Source: Lysobacter firmicutimachus (GTDB lineage Bacteria > Pseudomonadota > Gammaproteobacteria > Xanthomonadales > Xanthomonadaceae). From it: a DNA stretch of 64,000 nucleotides. A program made the position numbers and the translations under genes. The notes under the pieces were generated by a model. The model did not search any database, was not told the DNA's origin, and saw only the letters and a list, made by a program, of their open reading frames with translations. The stretch's first letter is position 1; each line of letters starts with the position of its first letter. Below, piece after piece: positions 17,300-25,888 of the stretch. The stretch covers positions 3,968,001 to 4,032,000 of the forward strand of contig NZ_JBANDL010000002.1 in NCBI RefSeq assembly GCF_037027445.1, read 5' to 3'.

Positions 17300-18094
17300 A
17301 TGACGAATACCGCCTTCTCCGACCCGCTGATCATCGCCGGCAAGACCTACCGCTCGCGCCTGTTGACCGGTACCGGCAAGTTCCTCGACCTCGAACAGAC
17401 CCGCCTGGCCACCGAGGCCGCCGGCGCCGAAATCGTGACCGTGGCGATCCGCCGCACCAACATCGGTCAGAACCCCGGCGAGCCCAACCTGCTCGACGTG
17501 CTGCCGCCGGACCGCTACACCCTGCTGCCCAACACCGCCGGCTGCTACACCGCCGACGACGCGGTGCGCACCTGCCGCCTGGCGCGCGAGCTGCTCGACG
17601 GCCACAAGCTGGTCAAGCTGGAAGTGCTGGGCGACCAGCGCACCCTGTTCCCCGACGTGGTCCAGACCCTGGCCGCGGCCGAGACCCTGGTCAAGGACGG
17701 CTTCGACGTCATGGTCTACACCTCCGACGATCCGATCCTGGCCAAGCGCCTGGAAGAGATCGGCTGCGTCGCGGTGATGCCGCTGGCCGCGCCGATCGGT
17801 TCCGGCCTGGGCGTGCAGAACCGCTACAACCTGCTGGAGATCGTCGAGAACGCCAAGGTGCCGATCCTGGTCGACGCCGGCGTGGGCACCGCCTCGGACG
17901 CGGCGATCGCGATGGAGCTGGGCTGCGACGGCGTGCTGATGAACACCGCCATCGCCGGCGCCCGCGACCCGATCCTGATGGCGCATGCGATGAAGCTGGC
18001 GATCGAGGCCGGCCGCGCCGCGTTCAAGGCCGGCCGCATCCCGCGCAAGCGCTACGCCAGCGCGTCCTCGCCGGTGGACGGATTGATCGGCTGA
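17300..18094 (+). CDS. thiG: Thiazole synthase ThiG
   Basis: A 264-residue (beta/alpha)8 enzyme that forms the thiazole phosphate of thiamine from deoxyxylulose phosphate, dehydroglycine and ThiS thiocarboxylate. [18 protein letters not shown] at the N terminus, the Schiff-base lysine region LVKLEVLGD near 110, and [20 protein letters not shown] near 195 are family hallmarks. The start at 17300 follows tatccgacataattcgacg and matches the usual N terminus. The stop overlaps trmB (TGATG). The 515-base gap upstream is a divergent promoter region shared with the secreted-protein gene and shows no other gene. Confidence 0.96.
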   Translation: MTNTAFSDPLIIAGKTYRSRLLTGTGKFLDLEQTRLATEAAGAEIVTVAIRRTNIGQNPGEPNLLDVLPPDRYTLLPNTAGCYTADDAVRTCRLARELLDGHKLVKLEVLGDQRTLFPDVVQTLAAAETLVKDGFDVMVYTSDDPILAKRLEEIGCVAVMPLAAPIGSGLGVQNRYNLLEIVENAKVPILVDAGVGTASDAAIAMELGCDGVLMNTAIAGARDPILMAHAMKLAIEAGRAAFKAGRIPRKRYASASSPVDGLIG

Positions 18095-18849
18095 TGACGG
18101 ATTCCGGCTCCAAGGACAAACCCGGCGCGGGCGAAGGCAAGGTCCCGCCCAAGCCGTTCACGATCGAGGAAGGCCGCCGCCAAGTGCGCAGCTTCGTGCT
18201 GCGCCAGGGCCGCTTCACCCCGGCCCAGCAGCGCGCCTTCGACGAGCTGTGGCCGCGCTTCGGCATCGACTACCAGGGCGCGCCGCGCGACTACGACGCG
18301 ATCTTCGGCCGCCGAGCCAAGCGCGTGCTCGAAATCGGTTTCGGCAACGGCGAGGCGCTGCGCTTCGCCGCCCAGCACGACCGCGAGCGCGACCTGATCG
18401 GCATCGAGGTGCACGCGCCCGGCGTCGGCCGGCTGCTGAACGCCTTGGCCGAAGACGGCAGCGACCACGTCCGCCTGTACCACCACGACGCGGTCGAGGT
18501 GCTCAACCACGAAGTCGCCGACGGCTCGCTGGACGAGATCCGCATCTACTTCCCCGACCCCTGGCACAAGAAGCGCCACAACAAGCGCCGCCTGGTCCAG
18601 CCCGCGTTCGCGCAGCTGCTGGTGCGCAAGCTCGCCGCCGACGGCCGCTTGCACCTGGCCACCGATTGGCAAGACTATGCCGAGCAGATGTGGGACGTGC
18701 TCGACGCGACCGAGGGCCTGGTCAACCGCGCCGGTCCGCGCGGCAGCGTGCCGCGGCCGGACTGGCGCCCGCAGACCCATTTCGAGACCCGCGGCCAGAA
18801 GCTGGGGCACGGCGTCTGGGATCTTCTGTACGACAAGAGCCGGGATTAG
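18094..18849 (+). CDS. trmB: tRNA (guanine-N7)-methyltransferase TrmB
   Basis: A 251-residue SAM-dependent enzyme that methylates G46 in the variable loop of tRNAs. Motif I is [12 protein letters not shown] near 77, the substrate motif [16 protein letters not shown] near 155-170, and the end is [12 protein letters not shown]. The ATG overlaps the thiG stop by one base, so the two are co-translated, as in other xanthomonads. Confidence 0.96.
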   Translation: MTDSGSKDKPGAGEGKVPPKPFTIEEGRRQVRSFVLRQGRFTPAQQRAFDELWPRFGIDYQGAPRDYDAIFGRRAKRVLEIGFGNGEALRFAAQHDRERDLIGIEVHAPGVGRLLNALAEDGSDHVRLYHHDAVEVLNHEVADGSLDEIRIYFPDPWHKKRHNKRRLVQPAFAQLLVRKLAADGRLHLATDWQDYAEQMWDVLDATEGLVNRAGPRGSVPRPDWRPQTHFETRGQKLGHGVWDLLYDKSRD

Positions 18850-18971
18850 GGATTCGGGATTGGAGATCGGCGTGAAGGTTCTCGAACGTCCGCAACGCTG
18901 CGCTGACGCTCCTTCCCGGGGCTGCGCCCTGCTTGGCTCCAACCAATCCCGAATCCCGAATCCCCAATCCC
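18844..18971. repeat. GGGATTC-type spacer, inverted
   Basis: GGGATTAGGGATTCGGGATTG just after trmB is mirrored by CAATCCCGAATCCCGAATCCC at about 18944-18963 before the transporter gene. The same heptamer makes a long array at 58102 and an isolated inverted block at 58405. These look like a repeated spacer rather than genes. Confidence 0.6.
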
Positions 18972-18975
18972 CCTG

Positions 18976-20823
18976 ATGGACACCGCCCTCGCGCTCACCA
19001 CCGACATGAAGCTCGTTCTCGGGCTGGTGGTGTTCACGATGGCGATGTTTTTGTTCGAGCGCATCCGCGCCGACGTGGTCGCGCTGGTGGTGCTGGTGCT
19101 GCTCGGGCTGTCCGGGCTGGTCGAGCCGGACGAGCTGTTCAACGGATTCTCCGGCAACGCGGTGATCAGCATCATCGCGACCATGATCCTCGGCGCTGGG
19201 CTCGACCGCACCGGCGCGCTGAACCGGCTGGCCGGCTGGCTGCTGCGGCGGGCGCACGGCATCGAGCAGCGCCTGTTGCTGCTCACCACCGCGGTGGCCG
19301 GGCTCAATTCCTCGTTCATGCAGAACCCGTCGGTGATGGCGCTGTACATGCCGGTCGCCTCGCGGTTGTCCTCGCGCACCGGCCTGTCGCTGCCGCGCCT
19401 GCTGTTGCCGATCGCGGCCGCTATCGTGATGGGCGGCGCGCTGACCATGGTCGGCAATTCGCCGCTGATCCTGCTCAACGACCTGCTGCTGAACGCCAAC
19501 AGCAACCTGCCCTCGGGCGCGGCGACCATCGAGCCGCTGAAGATGTTCGCGCCGCTGCCGATCGGCCTGGCGCTGCTCGCCGCGTCGCTGGCCTACTTCC
19601 ATTTCTTCGGCGACAAGCTGCTGCGCGACGACGGCGACAAGGGCGCCACCCCGGCCCGCACCCAGAGCTATTTCGCCAAGGCCTACGGCATCGAGGGCGA
19701 CGTCTACGAACTCACCGTCACCGCCGACAGCCCGTTGGTCGGCATGTCGCTGGGCGAGGCCGAGGCGCTGCGCGGCGCGCCGCTGCTGCTGGCGCTGAAG
19801 AGCGACAACGAGTCGCGCCTGGCGCCGCCGGCCGACACCCGGATCTGGGTCGGCAGCGTGCTCGGCGCGATGGGCCCGAAGCAGCAGGTCGCCGACTTCG
19901 CCCAGAACCATTTCCTGCGCCTGTCCTCGCGCCTGCGCAACTTCGCCGACCTGTTCAACCCCAGCCGCGCCGGCATTTCCGAGGCGGTGGTGCCGGCGAC
20001 CTCGGGCTACATCGGCAAGACCGCCGGCGACCTGCACCTGCGCAAGCAGTCCGGCCTGAGCCTGCTGGCGATCAACCGCGACAAGAGCGTGCTGCGCGAG
20101 AACGTGCGCAGCGTGCCGATGCGCGCTGGCGACATGCTGGTGTTCCACAGCATCTGGACCGACCTGGCCAGCGCCGCAGCGAGCAAGGACCTGGTGGTGG
20201 TCACCGACTACCCCAAGGGCGAGCAGCGCCCGCACAAGCTCAAGATCGCCCTGGCGATCTTCGCCGTGGCCATGCTGCTGGCGCTGTCCTCGCGCCTGCC
20301 GGTGTCGATCGCGCTGATGACCGGCGTGGCCGGCATGCTGATCGCCGGGGTGATCAACATCGACGAGGCCTACGCGGCGATCAACTGGAAGACCGTGTTC
20401 CTGATGGCCTGCCTGATTCCCCTGGGCTGGGCGATGGATTCCAGCGGCGCGGCGGCGTGGATCGCGGGCCACAGCATCGAGCGTCTGCCGCACGGCACGC
20501 CGGTCTGGCTGCTGGAGATCTTGGTCGGACTGTTGACGACGGCCTTTTCCCTGGTGATCAGCCACGTCGGCGCGACCATCGTGGTGGTGCCGCTCGCGGT
20601 CAACCTGGCCCTGGCGGCCGGCGGCAACCCGACCGCGTTCGCGCTGATCGTGGCGCTGTCGGCTTCGAACAATTTCATGACCGCGTCCAACCCGGTGATC
20701 TCGATGATCACCGGCCCGGCCGGCTACAGCGGCAAGGAGCTGTGGAAGATCGGCGGGCCGCTGTCGCTGATCTACACCGTGGTGACGGTGTTGATGGTCA
20801 ACGTGTTGTTCTGGGGCAAGTAA
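18976..20823 (+). CDS. SLC13/ArsB-type permease with central RCK-C (TrkA-C) domains
   Basis: A 615-residue inner-membrane carrier. N-terminal segments include LVLGLVVFTMAMFLFERI and VVALVVLVLLGLSGLVEPDE. The motif LNSSFMQNPSVMALYMPV near 112 and the matching SASNNFMTASNPVISM near 560 are the paired N-x-P/S hairpins of the divalent anion:Na+ symporter and ArsB superfamily. A soluble insert of about 200 residues between them has two TrkA-C-like stretches (VTADSPLVGMSLGEAEALRG, then KTAGDLHLRKQSGLSLLAI), a usual feature of SLC13-type bacterial permeases. Candidate substrates are sulfate or dicarboxylates; the sequence does not decide. The 343-base gap after it has no clear gene. Confidence 0.88.
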   Translation: MDTALALTTDMKLVLGLVVFTMAMFLFERIRADVVALVVLVLLGLSGLVEPDELFNGFSGNAVISIIATMILGAGLDRTGALNRLAGWLLRRAHGIEQRLLLLTTAVAGLNSSFMQNPSVMALYMPVASRLSSRTGLSLPRLLLPIAAAIVMGGALTMVGNSPLILLNDLLLNANSNLPSGAATIEPLKMFAPLPIGLALLAASLAYFHFFGDKLLRDDGDKGATPARTQSYFAKAYGIEGDVYELTVTADSPLVGMSLGEAEALRGAPLLLALKSDNESRLAPPADTRIWVGSVLGAMGPKQQVADFAQNHFLRLSSRLRNFADLFNPSRAGISEAVVPATSGYIGKTAGDLHLRKQSGLSLLAINRDKSVLRENVRSVPMRAGDMLVFHSIWTDLASAAASKDLVVVTDYPKGEQRPHKLKIALAIFAVAMLLALSSRLPVSIALMTGVAGMLIAGVINIDEAYAAINWKTVFLMACLIPLGWAMDSSGAAAWIAGHSIERLPHGTPVWLLEILVGLLTTAFSLVISHVGATIVVVPLAVNLALAAGGNPTAFALIVALSASNNFMTASNPVISMITGPAGYSGKELWKIGGPLSLIYTVVTVLMVNVLFWGK

Positions 20824-21166
20824 GCGGCAGGGCAGCGACGCCGGCTTGAGCGGGCGCCGGTTCGCGCGGGCAAGAGCGAATCCCCTGGCGCGCTCTTCCA
20901 AAGGGGGGACGCTTCGGCTGGATTCGCCGCAGGCCGGAACTGCGCGGGCTCGGTCGGCGCGCGCAAGCAGCGCTGGCTGCGCAAGGCCCGGTCGGCCGCG
21001 GGCGCAAGCGCGTCGGCGCGAGCGCGTTGCCGGCGCGTCCACGCAAGCCGAATCGCCCGCGCGAGTCGCCCGTGCCGCCACGCCCCGCCTATCGCGCGCT
21101 ATGAAAAAGAGGGCCGGGCGGATCTGCCTTTGAGCCGTTGAGCTCGAGCGCTGCAACCCGACCCGC

Positions 21167-21547
21167 TTACCCCAGCCACACCGCGCCGTCGCGCACCGTC
21201 ACTGCGACCGCGCGCAGCGCTTCGCCGCGGCAGGGGCCGGCGGTGCACTCGCCGCCTTGCAGTTCGAAGCTGGCGCCATGCGCGGCGCAGACCAGCAAGC
21301 CATCCTTGCTCTTGAGGAACTGGCCCGGCGCCCAATCCAGGCGCCGCCCGGCATGCGGGCAGATGTTGAGCCAAGCGCGGACGGCGTCGCCGTCGCGGTA
21401 CAGCACCAGCGATTCGGCGTCGCCGTCGAGGGTCGCCTCGACTTCGGCGAAGCCGCCGTCGGCCAGGCGCTCGAGGGCGATCAATAGTTGACCGCCGGCA
21501 TCGCCGCCGCCCGCCGGGTTTAACGAAGTTCTCACACCCTCGTCCAT
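21167..21547 (-). CDS. Rieske [2Fe-2S] ferredoxin-like protein
   Basis: A 126-residue single-domain Rieske protein. The cluster ligands are visible as CPHAGRRLD near 70 and, 17 residues on, CAAHGASFEL, giving the C-x-H and C-x2-H pattern. There is no oxygenase domain, so it resembles the small NirD/ferredoxin-like Rieske proteins that carry electrons. The start at 21547 (MDEGVRTS) was chosen as the nearest ATG; the open frame continues upstream. It is divergent from the small membrane-protein gene at 21605. Confidence 0.85.
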   Translation of the reverse strand: MDEGVRTSLNPAGGGDAGGQLLIALERLADGGFAEVEATLDGDAESLVLYRDGDAVRAWLNICPHAGRRLDWAPGQFLKSKDGLLVCAAHGASFELQGGECTAGPCRGEALRAVAVTVRDGAVWLG

Positions 21548-21604
21548 GCCTGCAACGATACTCACGTGTCCGGCGAATGGCCGCATTGTCTCACGACACC
21601 CGAA

Positions 21605-21937
21605 ATGTTTGCCCACAGCTTCCGCTTCACCGATCACCGGTCGCCATGGAATGCGTTCCAGTCGCGCATGCGCAGCGCTTTCGAGCCGCGCAAGCCGCGC
21701 CATCGCCTCCTGCGGTTCGCGTTGGGCGTGGTCGGGCTGGGGCTGCTCGCCCTGCTGGTGATGTTCAGCGTGTTCGTCGGCGCGGCCATGATCGCCATCG
21801 GCCTGGGCTACAAGCTGTGGAAGCGCCGCGGCCGCCCGGTCGCGCGCGCCCGCGGCGGGCGCGACGTGGTGGAAGGCGAGTACCGCGTGGTCGCACCGAC
21901 CCTGCTCGGTCGTTCCTCCACGCCGAATGCACGCTGA
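21605..21937 (+). CDS. Small single-membrane-segment protein
   Basis: A 110-residue protein. A basic start (FEPRKPRHRLLR) precedes one long hydrophobic stretch of about 30 residues (ALGVVGLGLLALLVMFSVF, then VGAAMIAIGLGYKLW), and the C terminus is arginine-rich and ends EGEYRVV-x-P. A glycine-rich helix is present in the membrane. Its stop is 4 bases before the next gene's start, so it is probably co-transcribed. The family is unassigned. Confidence 0.65.
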   Translation: MFAHSFRFTDHRSPWNAFQSRMRSAFEPRKPRHRLLRFALGVVGLGLLALLVMFSVFVGAAMIAIGLGYKLWKRRGRPVARARGGRDVVEGEYRVVAPTLLGRSSTPNAR

Positions 21938-21941
21938 GTCC

Positions 21942-22670
21942 ATGACCGACATCGTCGCGGCGCCGCCGCTCACCCGCATCCCGGTCCGCGGCGCCGACAT
22001 CGCCGACGGTACGTTCTTCCCGGTCCGCCGCGTGTACTGCGTCGGACGCAACTTCGCCGAGCACGCGCGCGAGATGGGCGCGGCGGTGCCGACCTCGGCC
22101 GCCGATCGCGGCCGCCCGGTGTTCTTCCTCAAGCCGCACGACGCGATCGAGCTCGGCGAGGACGTGCCCTACCCGCCCGGCACCGACGATCTGCACCACG
22201 AGGTCGAACTGGTGGTCGCCATCGGCCGCGATGCGCCGCCCGGCGAACTCGCCCCAGCCGACGCGCCGGGCCTGATCTACGGTTATGCGGTCGGCCTGGA
22301 TCTGACCCGTCGCGACCTGCAGACGCAGGCCAAGGCCAAGGGCCTGCCCTGGGACATCGGCAAGGCCTTCGACCACGCCGCCCCGATCAGCGCCATCGTC
22401 CCGGCCGCCGACGTCGGCGAACTCGGCGCGCGCGCGCTGACCCTGGAAGTCAACGGCGAGCTGCGCCAGCGCGGCTCGCTCGACGATCTGGTCTGGAACG
22501 TCGAGGAAATCCTGCACGAACTGTCGCGCCTGTACGCGCTGCGCGCCGGCGACCTGGTCTACATGGGCACCCCGTCCGGGGTCGGCCCGCTGCAGCCGGG
22601 CGACCGCTATCGCGCGACGCTGGAAGGCGTGGCCGAACTCCACGGCCGCATCACCCCGGCCCGGGCATAG
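21942..22670 (+). CDS. Fumarylacetoacetate hydrolase (FAH) family protein
   Basis: A 242-residue FAH-fold hydrolase or isomerase. [16 protein letters not shown] near 29-44 is the family start; the metal ligands are seen in [15 protein letters not shown] (E-x-E) and [32 protein letters not shown] and [16 protein letters not shown] complete the core. Members cleave C-C bonds in aromatic catabolism or decarboxylate oxaloacetate, and the exact substrate cannot be inferred. It follows a small membrane-protein gene by 4 bases. Confidence 0.92.
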   Translation: MTDIVAAPPLTRIPVRGADIADGTFFPVRRVYCVGRNFAEHAREMGAAVPTSAADRGRPVFFLKPHDAIELGEDVPYPPGTDDLHHEVELVVAIGRDAPPGELAPADAPGLIYGYAVGLDLTRRDLQTQAKAKGLPWDIGKAFDHAAPISAIVPAADVGELGARALTLEVNGELRQRGSLDDLVWNVEEILHELSRLYALRAGDLVYMGTPSGVGPLQPGDRYRATLEGVAELHGRITPARA

Positions 22671-22726
22671 TTCCGCGCCGGCGCTGTCGCGCCGCACCTC
22701 ATGTCGTCAACCAGGGAGAGCATGCG

Positions 22727-23134
22727 ATGGGCATGATCAGCGAGTTCAAAGAGTTCATAGCGCGCGGCAACGTGGTCGATCTGGCGGTCGGCGTGGTGAT
22801 CGGCGCCGCCTTCGGCAAGATCGTCACCGCCCTGGTCGACGGCATCGTCATGCCCGCGATCGGCTACTTCAGCGGCGGAGTCAACGTCAGCGACTGGAAG
22901 CACGTGCTCAAGCCGGCCCAGCTGGACGCCGCCGGCAAGGAAGTCGCGGCCGAGGTCGCGATCAAGTACGGCAGCTTCCTGCAGACCGCGATCGACTTCG
23001 TCCTGATCGCGTTCGTGATCTTCCTGTTCCTCAAGGCCTACAACCGCCTGCGCAAGCCGGCCGCCGACGCGCCGGCCGCGGTGCCGGAAGACGTATTGCT
23101 GCTGCGCGAGATCCGCGATTCGCTGAAGAAGTAA
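22727..23134 (+). CDS. mscL: Large-conductance mechanosensitive channel MscL
   Basis: A 135-residue membrane channel that releases solutes on hypo-osmotic shock. The N-terminal amphipathic helix and TM1 ([20 protein letters not shown]), a periplasmic loop, TM2 ([20 protein letters not shown]) and the C-terminal helix ending [11 protein letters not shown] all fit the family length. GGGAGAG precedes the ATG, and a terminator follows. Confidence 0.97.
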   Translation: MGMISEFKEFIARGNVVDLAVGVVIGAAFGKIVTALVDGIVMPAIGYFSGGVNVSDWKHVLKPAQLDAAGKEVAAEVAIKYGSFLQTAIDFVLIAFVIFLFLKAYNRLRKPAADAPAAVPEDVLLLREIRDSLKK

Positions 23135-23152
23135 GCCGCCTCGATGGCGCCT

Positions 23153-23188
23153 GCGAACGGCCGCGCCCTGCGCGGCCGTTCGCGTTTT
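23153..23188 (+). terminator. mscL terminator
   Basis: GCGAACGGCCGCG / CGCGGCCGTTCGC hairpin with a five-base loop, followed by GTTTTG, 18 bases past the mscL stop. Confidence 0.8.
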
Positions 23189-23200
23189 GCGCCGGGCGTT

Positions 23201-23361
23201 TGTAGGAGCGGCGTAAGCCGCGACAGCCGCAGCGGTGTACGCCAGCGTCTTGTCCGAAGACCAACTCCGTGGGGCAAGCGAGCAGGCGAACGGCTGGCCG
23301 GGCTTCGGAGGCCGCGCTTGCGTTAACCGCTGCGGCTGTCGCGGCTCACGCCGCTCCTACA
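23201..23361. repeat. Inverted pair of REP-like repeats (copy 2)
   Basis: Arms at 23201-23235 (forward) and 23328-23361 (reverse), with the GGGCTTCGGAGGCCGCGCTTGCG spacer also found beside copy 1. Arm order is forward-then-reverse here, the opposite of copy 1. No RAYT transposase lies in the window. Confidence 0.88.
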
Positions 23362-23555
23362 CAAGCCGCGTCAATCGCCACGTTCGGCAAAGCCCCGCAG
23401 CCACCGCCTCAAACGCGGCGATAGCCAGCGACAAAAACGGCTCAAGTCCAGGGTGACTTTCCTCAGATAGCGACGCCCATCGCGGTTGCTAAGCTCGCGG
23501 TTTCGCCTTATGCCGCCCGACCTTCCGGGCGGCGGGCCAGCACCAGGAGATGGGG

Positions 23556-24983
23556 ATGCGCGCACCGTTGTGGGCAGCGTTGGCTGCCGTGTTGTTCACG
23601 GGTTCAATCGCGGCCGGCGGCGCCGCGGCGGCCCAGCGCGAAACGCGCATTCCGCAGGCCGCGCTGGACGCCGTGCCCGAACTGCGCGAGCGCGCTCTGG
23701 CCAGCGACCTGGGCTATCGCATCACCGAATCGTTGACCACCGAAGTCGGCCCGCGCCTGGCCGGCAGCGAAGCCGATGCGCGCGCGGTGAAGTGGGCGGA
23801 GGCCAAGTTCAAGGAACTGGGCTTCGACAAGGTCTGGACCGAACCGGTGACCTTTCCCAAGTGGGAACGCCGCAGCGAACGCGCCGAAGTGCTGGGCGCC
23901 CACCGCCAGCCGCTGGCGCTGACCGCGCTCGGCGGCAGCCCGGCCGGCCAGGTCGAGGCCGAGGTCGTGCGCTTCGCCGACCTGGCCGCGCTGGAAGCGG
24001 CACCGGCCGGCTCGCTGGCCGGCAAGATCGCTTTCGTCGACTACCGCATGGAGCGCGCCCGCGACGGCGCCGGCTACGGCCCCGGCGGACGCGTGCGCAG
24101 CCGCGGCCCGTCCGCGGCGATCCGCGCCGGCGCCTCGGCCTTCCTGATGCGTTCGGCCGGCACCGACTCGCACCGCAACCCGCACACCGGCATCACCCGT
24201 TTCGACGACGGCCTGACCCCGATCCCCTCGGCCGCGCTGGCCGGGCCGGACGCCGACCAGCTCGCCCGCCTCAGCGCGCGCGGCCCGATCAAGGTCAGCC
24301 TCGCGCTGGACTGCGGCTGGGACGGCGAAGCGACCTCCCACAACGTGATCGGCGAAATCCGCGGCAAGAGCAAGCCGGAGGAAGTGGTGATCATCGGCGG
24401 CCATCTGGATTCCTGGGACTTGGGCACCGGCGCGATCGACGACGGCGCCGGCGTCGGCCTGACCATGGCCGCGGCCAAGCTGATCGGCCAGACCCGGCTG
24501 CGCCCGGCGCGCAGCGTGCGGGTGATCGCCTTCGCCAACGAGGAACAGGGTTTGCACGGCGGCAAGGCCTATGCGCTCAAGCACGCCAAGGATGTGGCCA
24601 AGCATCAGATCGGCGCCGAGAGCGATTTCGGCGCCGGCCGCATCTACGCCTATTCCAGCTCGGCCCCTGACTACGCCCAAGCCGCCGACAAGCAGATCGC
24701 CAAAGCGCTGGCGCCGCTGGGCATCGAACACACGCCCGGCAAGGGCGGCCCCGGCCCGGACATCTCGCCGTTCGCCGCCGGCGGCCTGGCCTGGGCGCGG
24801 CTGGCGCAGGACGGCAGCGATTACTTCGACTACCACCACACGCCCGACGACACCCTCGACAAGATCGATCCCAAGGCGCTGGCGCAGAACGTCGCCGCCT
24901 ACGCGGTGTTCGCCTACCTGGCGGCGTCGGCCGAGGGCGATTTCGGCAGCCGCGCGAAGCAGGTGACGCCGCCGGAGGAGTGA
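23556..24983 (+). CDS. Secreted M28-family zinc aminopeptidase
   Basis: A 475-residue exported peptidase. The signal peptide is MRAPLWAALAAVLFTGSIAA. A protease-associated-like region lies before the catalytic part. Zinc ligands are seen in IGGHLDSWD (His and Asp), AIDDGAGVG (Asp), FANEEQGLHGG (Glu pair) and near the end YHHTPDD (His). Of two ATGs (23550, 23556), the second has GGAG at a proper distance, and the first abuts it directly. Such enzymes release N-terminal amino acids in the periplasm or outside. Terminator at 25011. Confidence 0.93.
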   Translation: MRAPLWAALAAVLFTGSIAAGGAAAAQRETRIPQAALDAVPELRERALASDLGYRITESLTTEVGPRLAGSEADARAVKWAEAKFKELGFDKVWTEPVTFPKWERRSERAEVLGAHRQPLALTALGGSPAGQVEAEVVRFADLAALEAAPAGSLAGKIAFVDYRMERARDGAGYGPGGRVRSRGPSAAIRAGASAFLMRSAGTDSHRNPHTGITRFDDGLTPIPSAALAGPDADQLARLSARGPIKVSLALDCGWDGEATSHNVIGEIRGKSKPEEVVIIGGHLDSWDLGTGAIDDGAGVGLTMAAAKLIGQTRLRPARSVRVIAFANEEQGLHGGKAYALKHAKDVAKHQIGAESDFGAGRIYAYSSSAPDYAQAADKQIAKALAPLGIEHTPGKGGPGPDISPFAAGGLAWARLAQDGSDYFDYHHTPDDTLDKIDPKALAQNVAAYAVFAYLAASAEGDFGSRAKQVTPPEE

Positions 24984-25010
24984 GGCTCCAAGCCGACGCG
25001 AGTGGCCCGC

Positions 25011-25054
25011 AACGAGGAACGAGCAGCGTGCCTGCCCGTTCCTCGTTTTCGTTT
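25011..25054 (+). terminator. Terminator of the M28 peptidase gene
   Basis: AACGAGGAACG (25011-25021) / CGTTCCTCGTT (25037-25047), then TTCGTTT. Confidence 0.75.
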
Positions 25055-25279
25055 GGGCTGGGCCCGGCCGCCGCCGCGGTGGGAACGCTGGCAAGGGTGC
25101 GGGGAATCCGGCGCGCTTGATCCGCTCCGCCCCTGGGCCCTGTCGCCGCCCTCGTCCGATTCCGACGTTCGAGTCACAGAATCGGCCCGAGGTGCGCCCG
25201 GTCGCGGGTGCGAATTGCGTTGTTCCAAGACGCACGGCTGCACGCCGCTCACACGTCGCTATCCATACAGGGGGAACTC

Positions 25280-25867
25280 ATGCCGGACACTGTCGTCAAT
25301 CCGCAGATCACCGATGCCGTCACCCAGGCCAACGTCAAAGTCCTCGGCCAAGCGCCGGCCGTGGGGATGGGCACGATCTACCAATCCGTCTCGCACGCGC
25401 TGGCCGTGCTGTATCAGGACGCCGTGACCAGCCAGCAGCAACTGCAGATCACGGCGCAGGCATCCCTGACCCAGGGCGTCATGCAGCTTTATAGCGTGGA
25501 CACCGCATCCGACGCAGGCCCGCAACGAGTGGAGACCGCCGTGAACGACACCGCGCAAGCGCTGAACGCCTTGGCCTCGACCCAGAACGCCCAGCTCGGC
25601 AGCGAAGTCTCCGGCCAGGTCAAGGACGCGGTGAATTTCGCCCAGGACAAGGTGCTCGGCGCGATCGGCGACTTCGCCTACGGCCAGCGCGCCTGCACCG
25701 ATGCTTTCGTCGCCGCCCTGGAGCAGGTCGGCACCGCCCAGCACCGGCAGCGGATGCAGGTGCTGCAGGAAGCCGCCACCGCGGTGTGCCTGAGCGCGAT
25801 GCTGAAGTCGCCGGACCAGGCCGAGGCTTACGCCGAACTGCTCGAACGCATCAAGCGGCTGGTCTGA
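25280..25867 (+). CDS. RebB-family (R-body/killing trait) protein with C-terminal extension
   Basis: A 195-residue protein. Residues 1-80 match the RebB family: NPQITDAVTQANVKVLGQAP, then AVGMGTIYQSVSHALAV and LYQDAVTSQQQLQITAQA, the last helix ending in VMQLY. RebB is a structural subunit of R-bodies, coiled ribbons that uncoil and disrupt membranes, first known from Caedibacter. The remaining 115 residues form a mostly helical extension (VNDTAQALNALASTQNAQLG, then a Glu/Ala-rich end) that usual RebB proteins of 80-105 residues lack. GGGGAA precedes the ATG. No other reb gene is adjacent, and it may be a stand-alone paralogue. Confidence 0.78.
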   Translation: MPDTVVNPQITDAVTQANVKVLGQAPAVGMGTIYQSVSHALAVLYQDAVTSQQQLQITAQASLTQGVMQLYSVDTASDAGPQRVETAVNDTAQALNALASTQNAQLGSEVSGQVKDAVNFAQDKVLGAIGDFAYGQRACTDAFVAALEQVGTAQHRQRMQVLQEAATAVCLSAMLKSPDQAEAYAELLERIKRLV

Positions 25868-25888
25868 GCGCCGCGACGGCGCGCGCGC

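Noticed and set aside
18052..21156. A 1,034-codon minus-strand open frame opposite trmB and the permease gene
   Set aside because: Low-complexity His/Gln/Arg sequence antisense to two well-supported genes.
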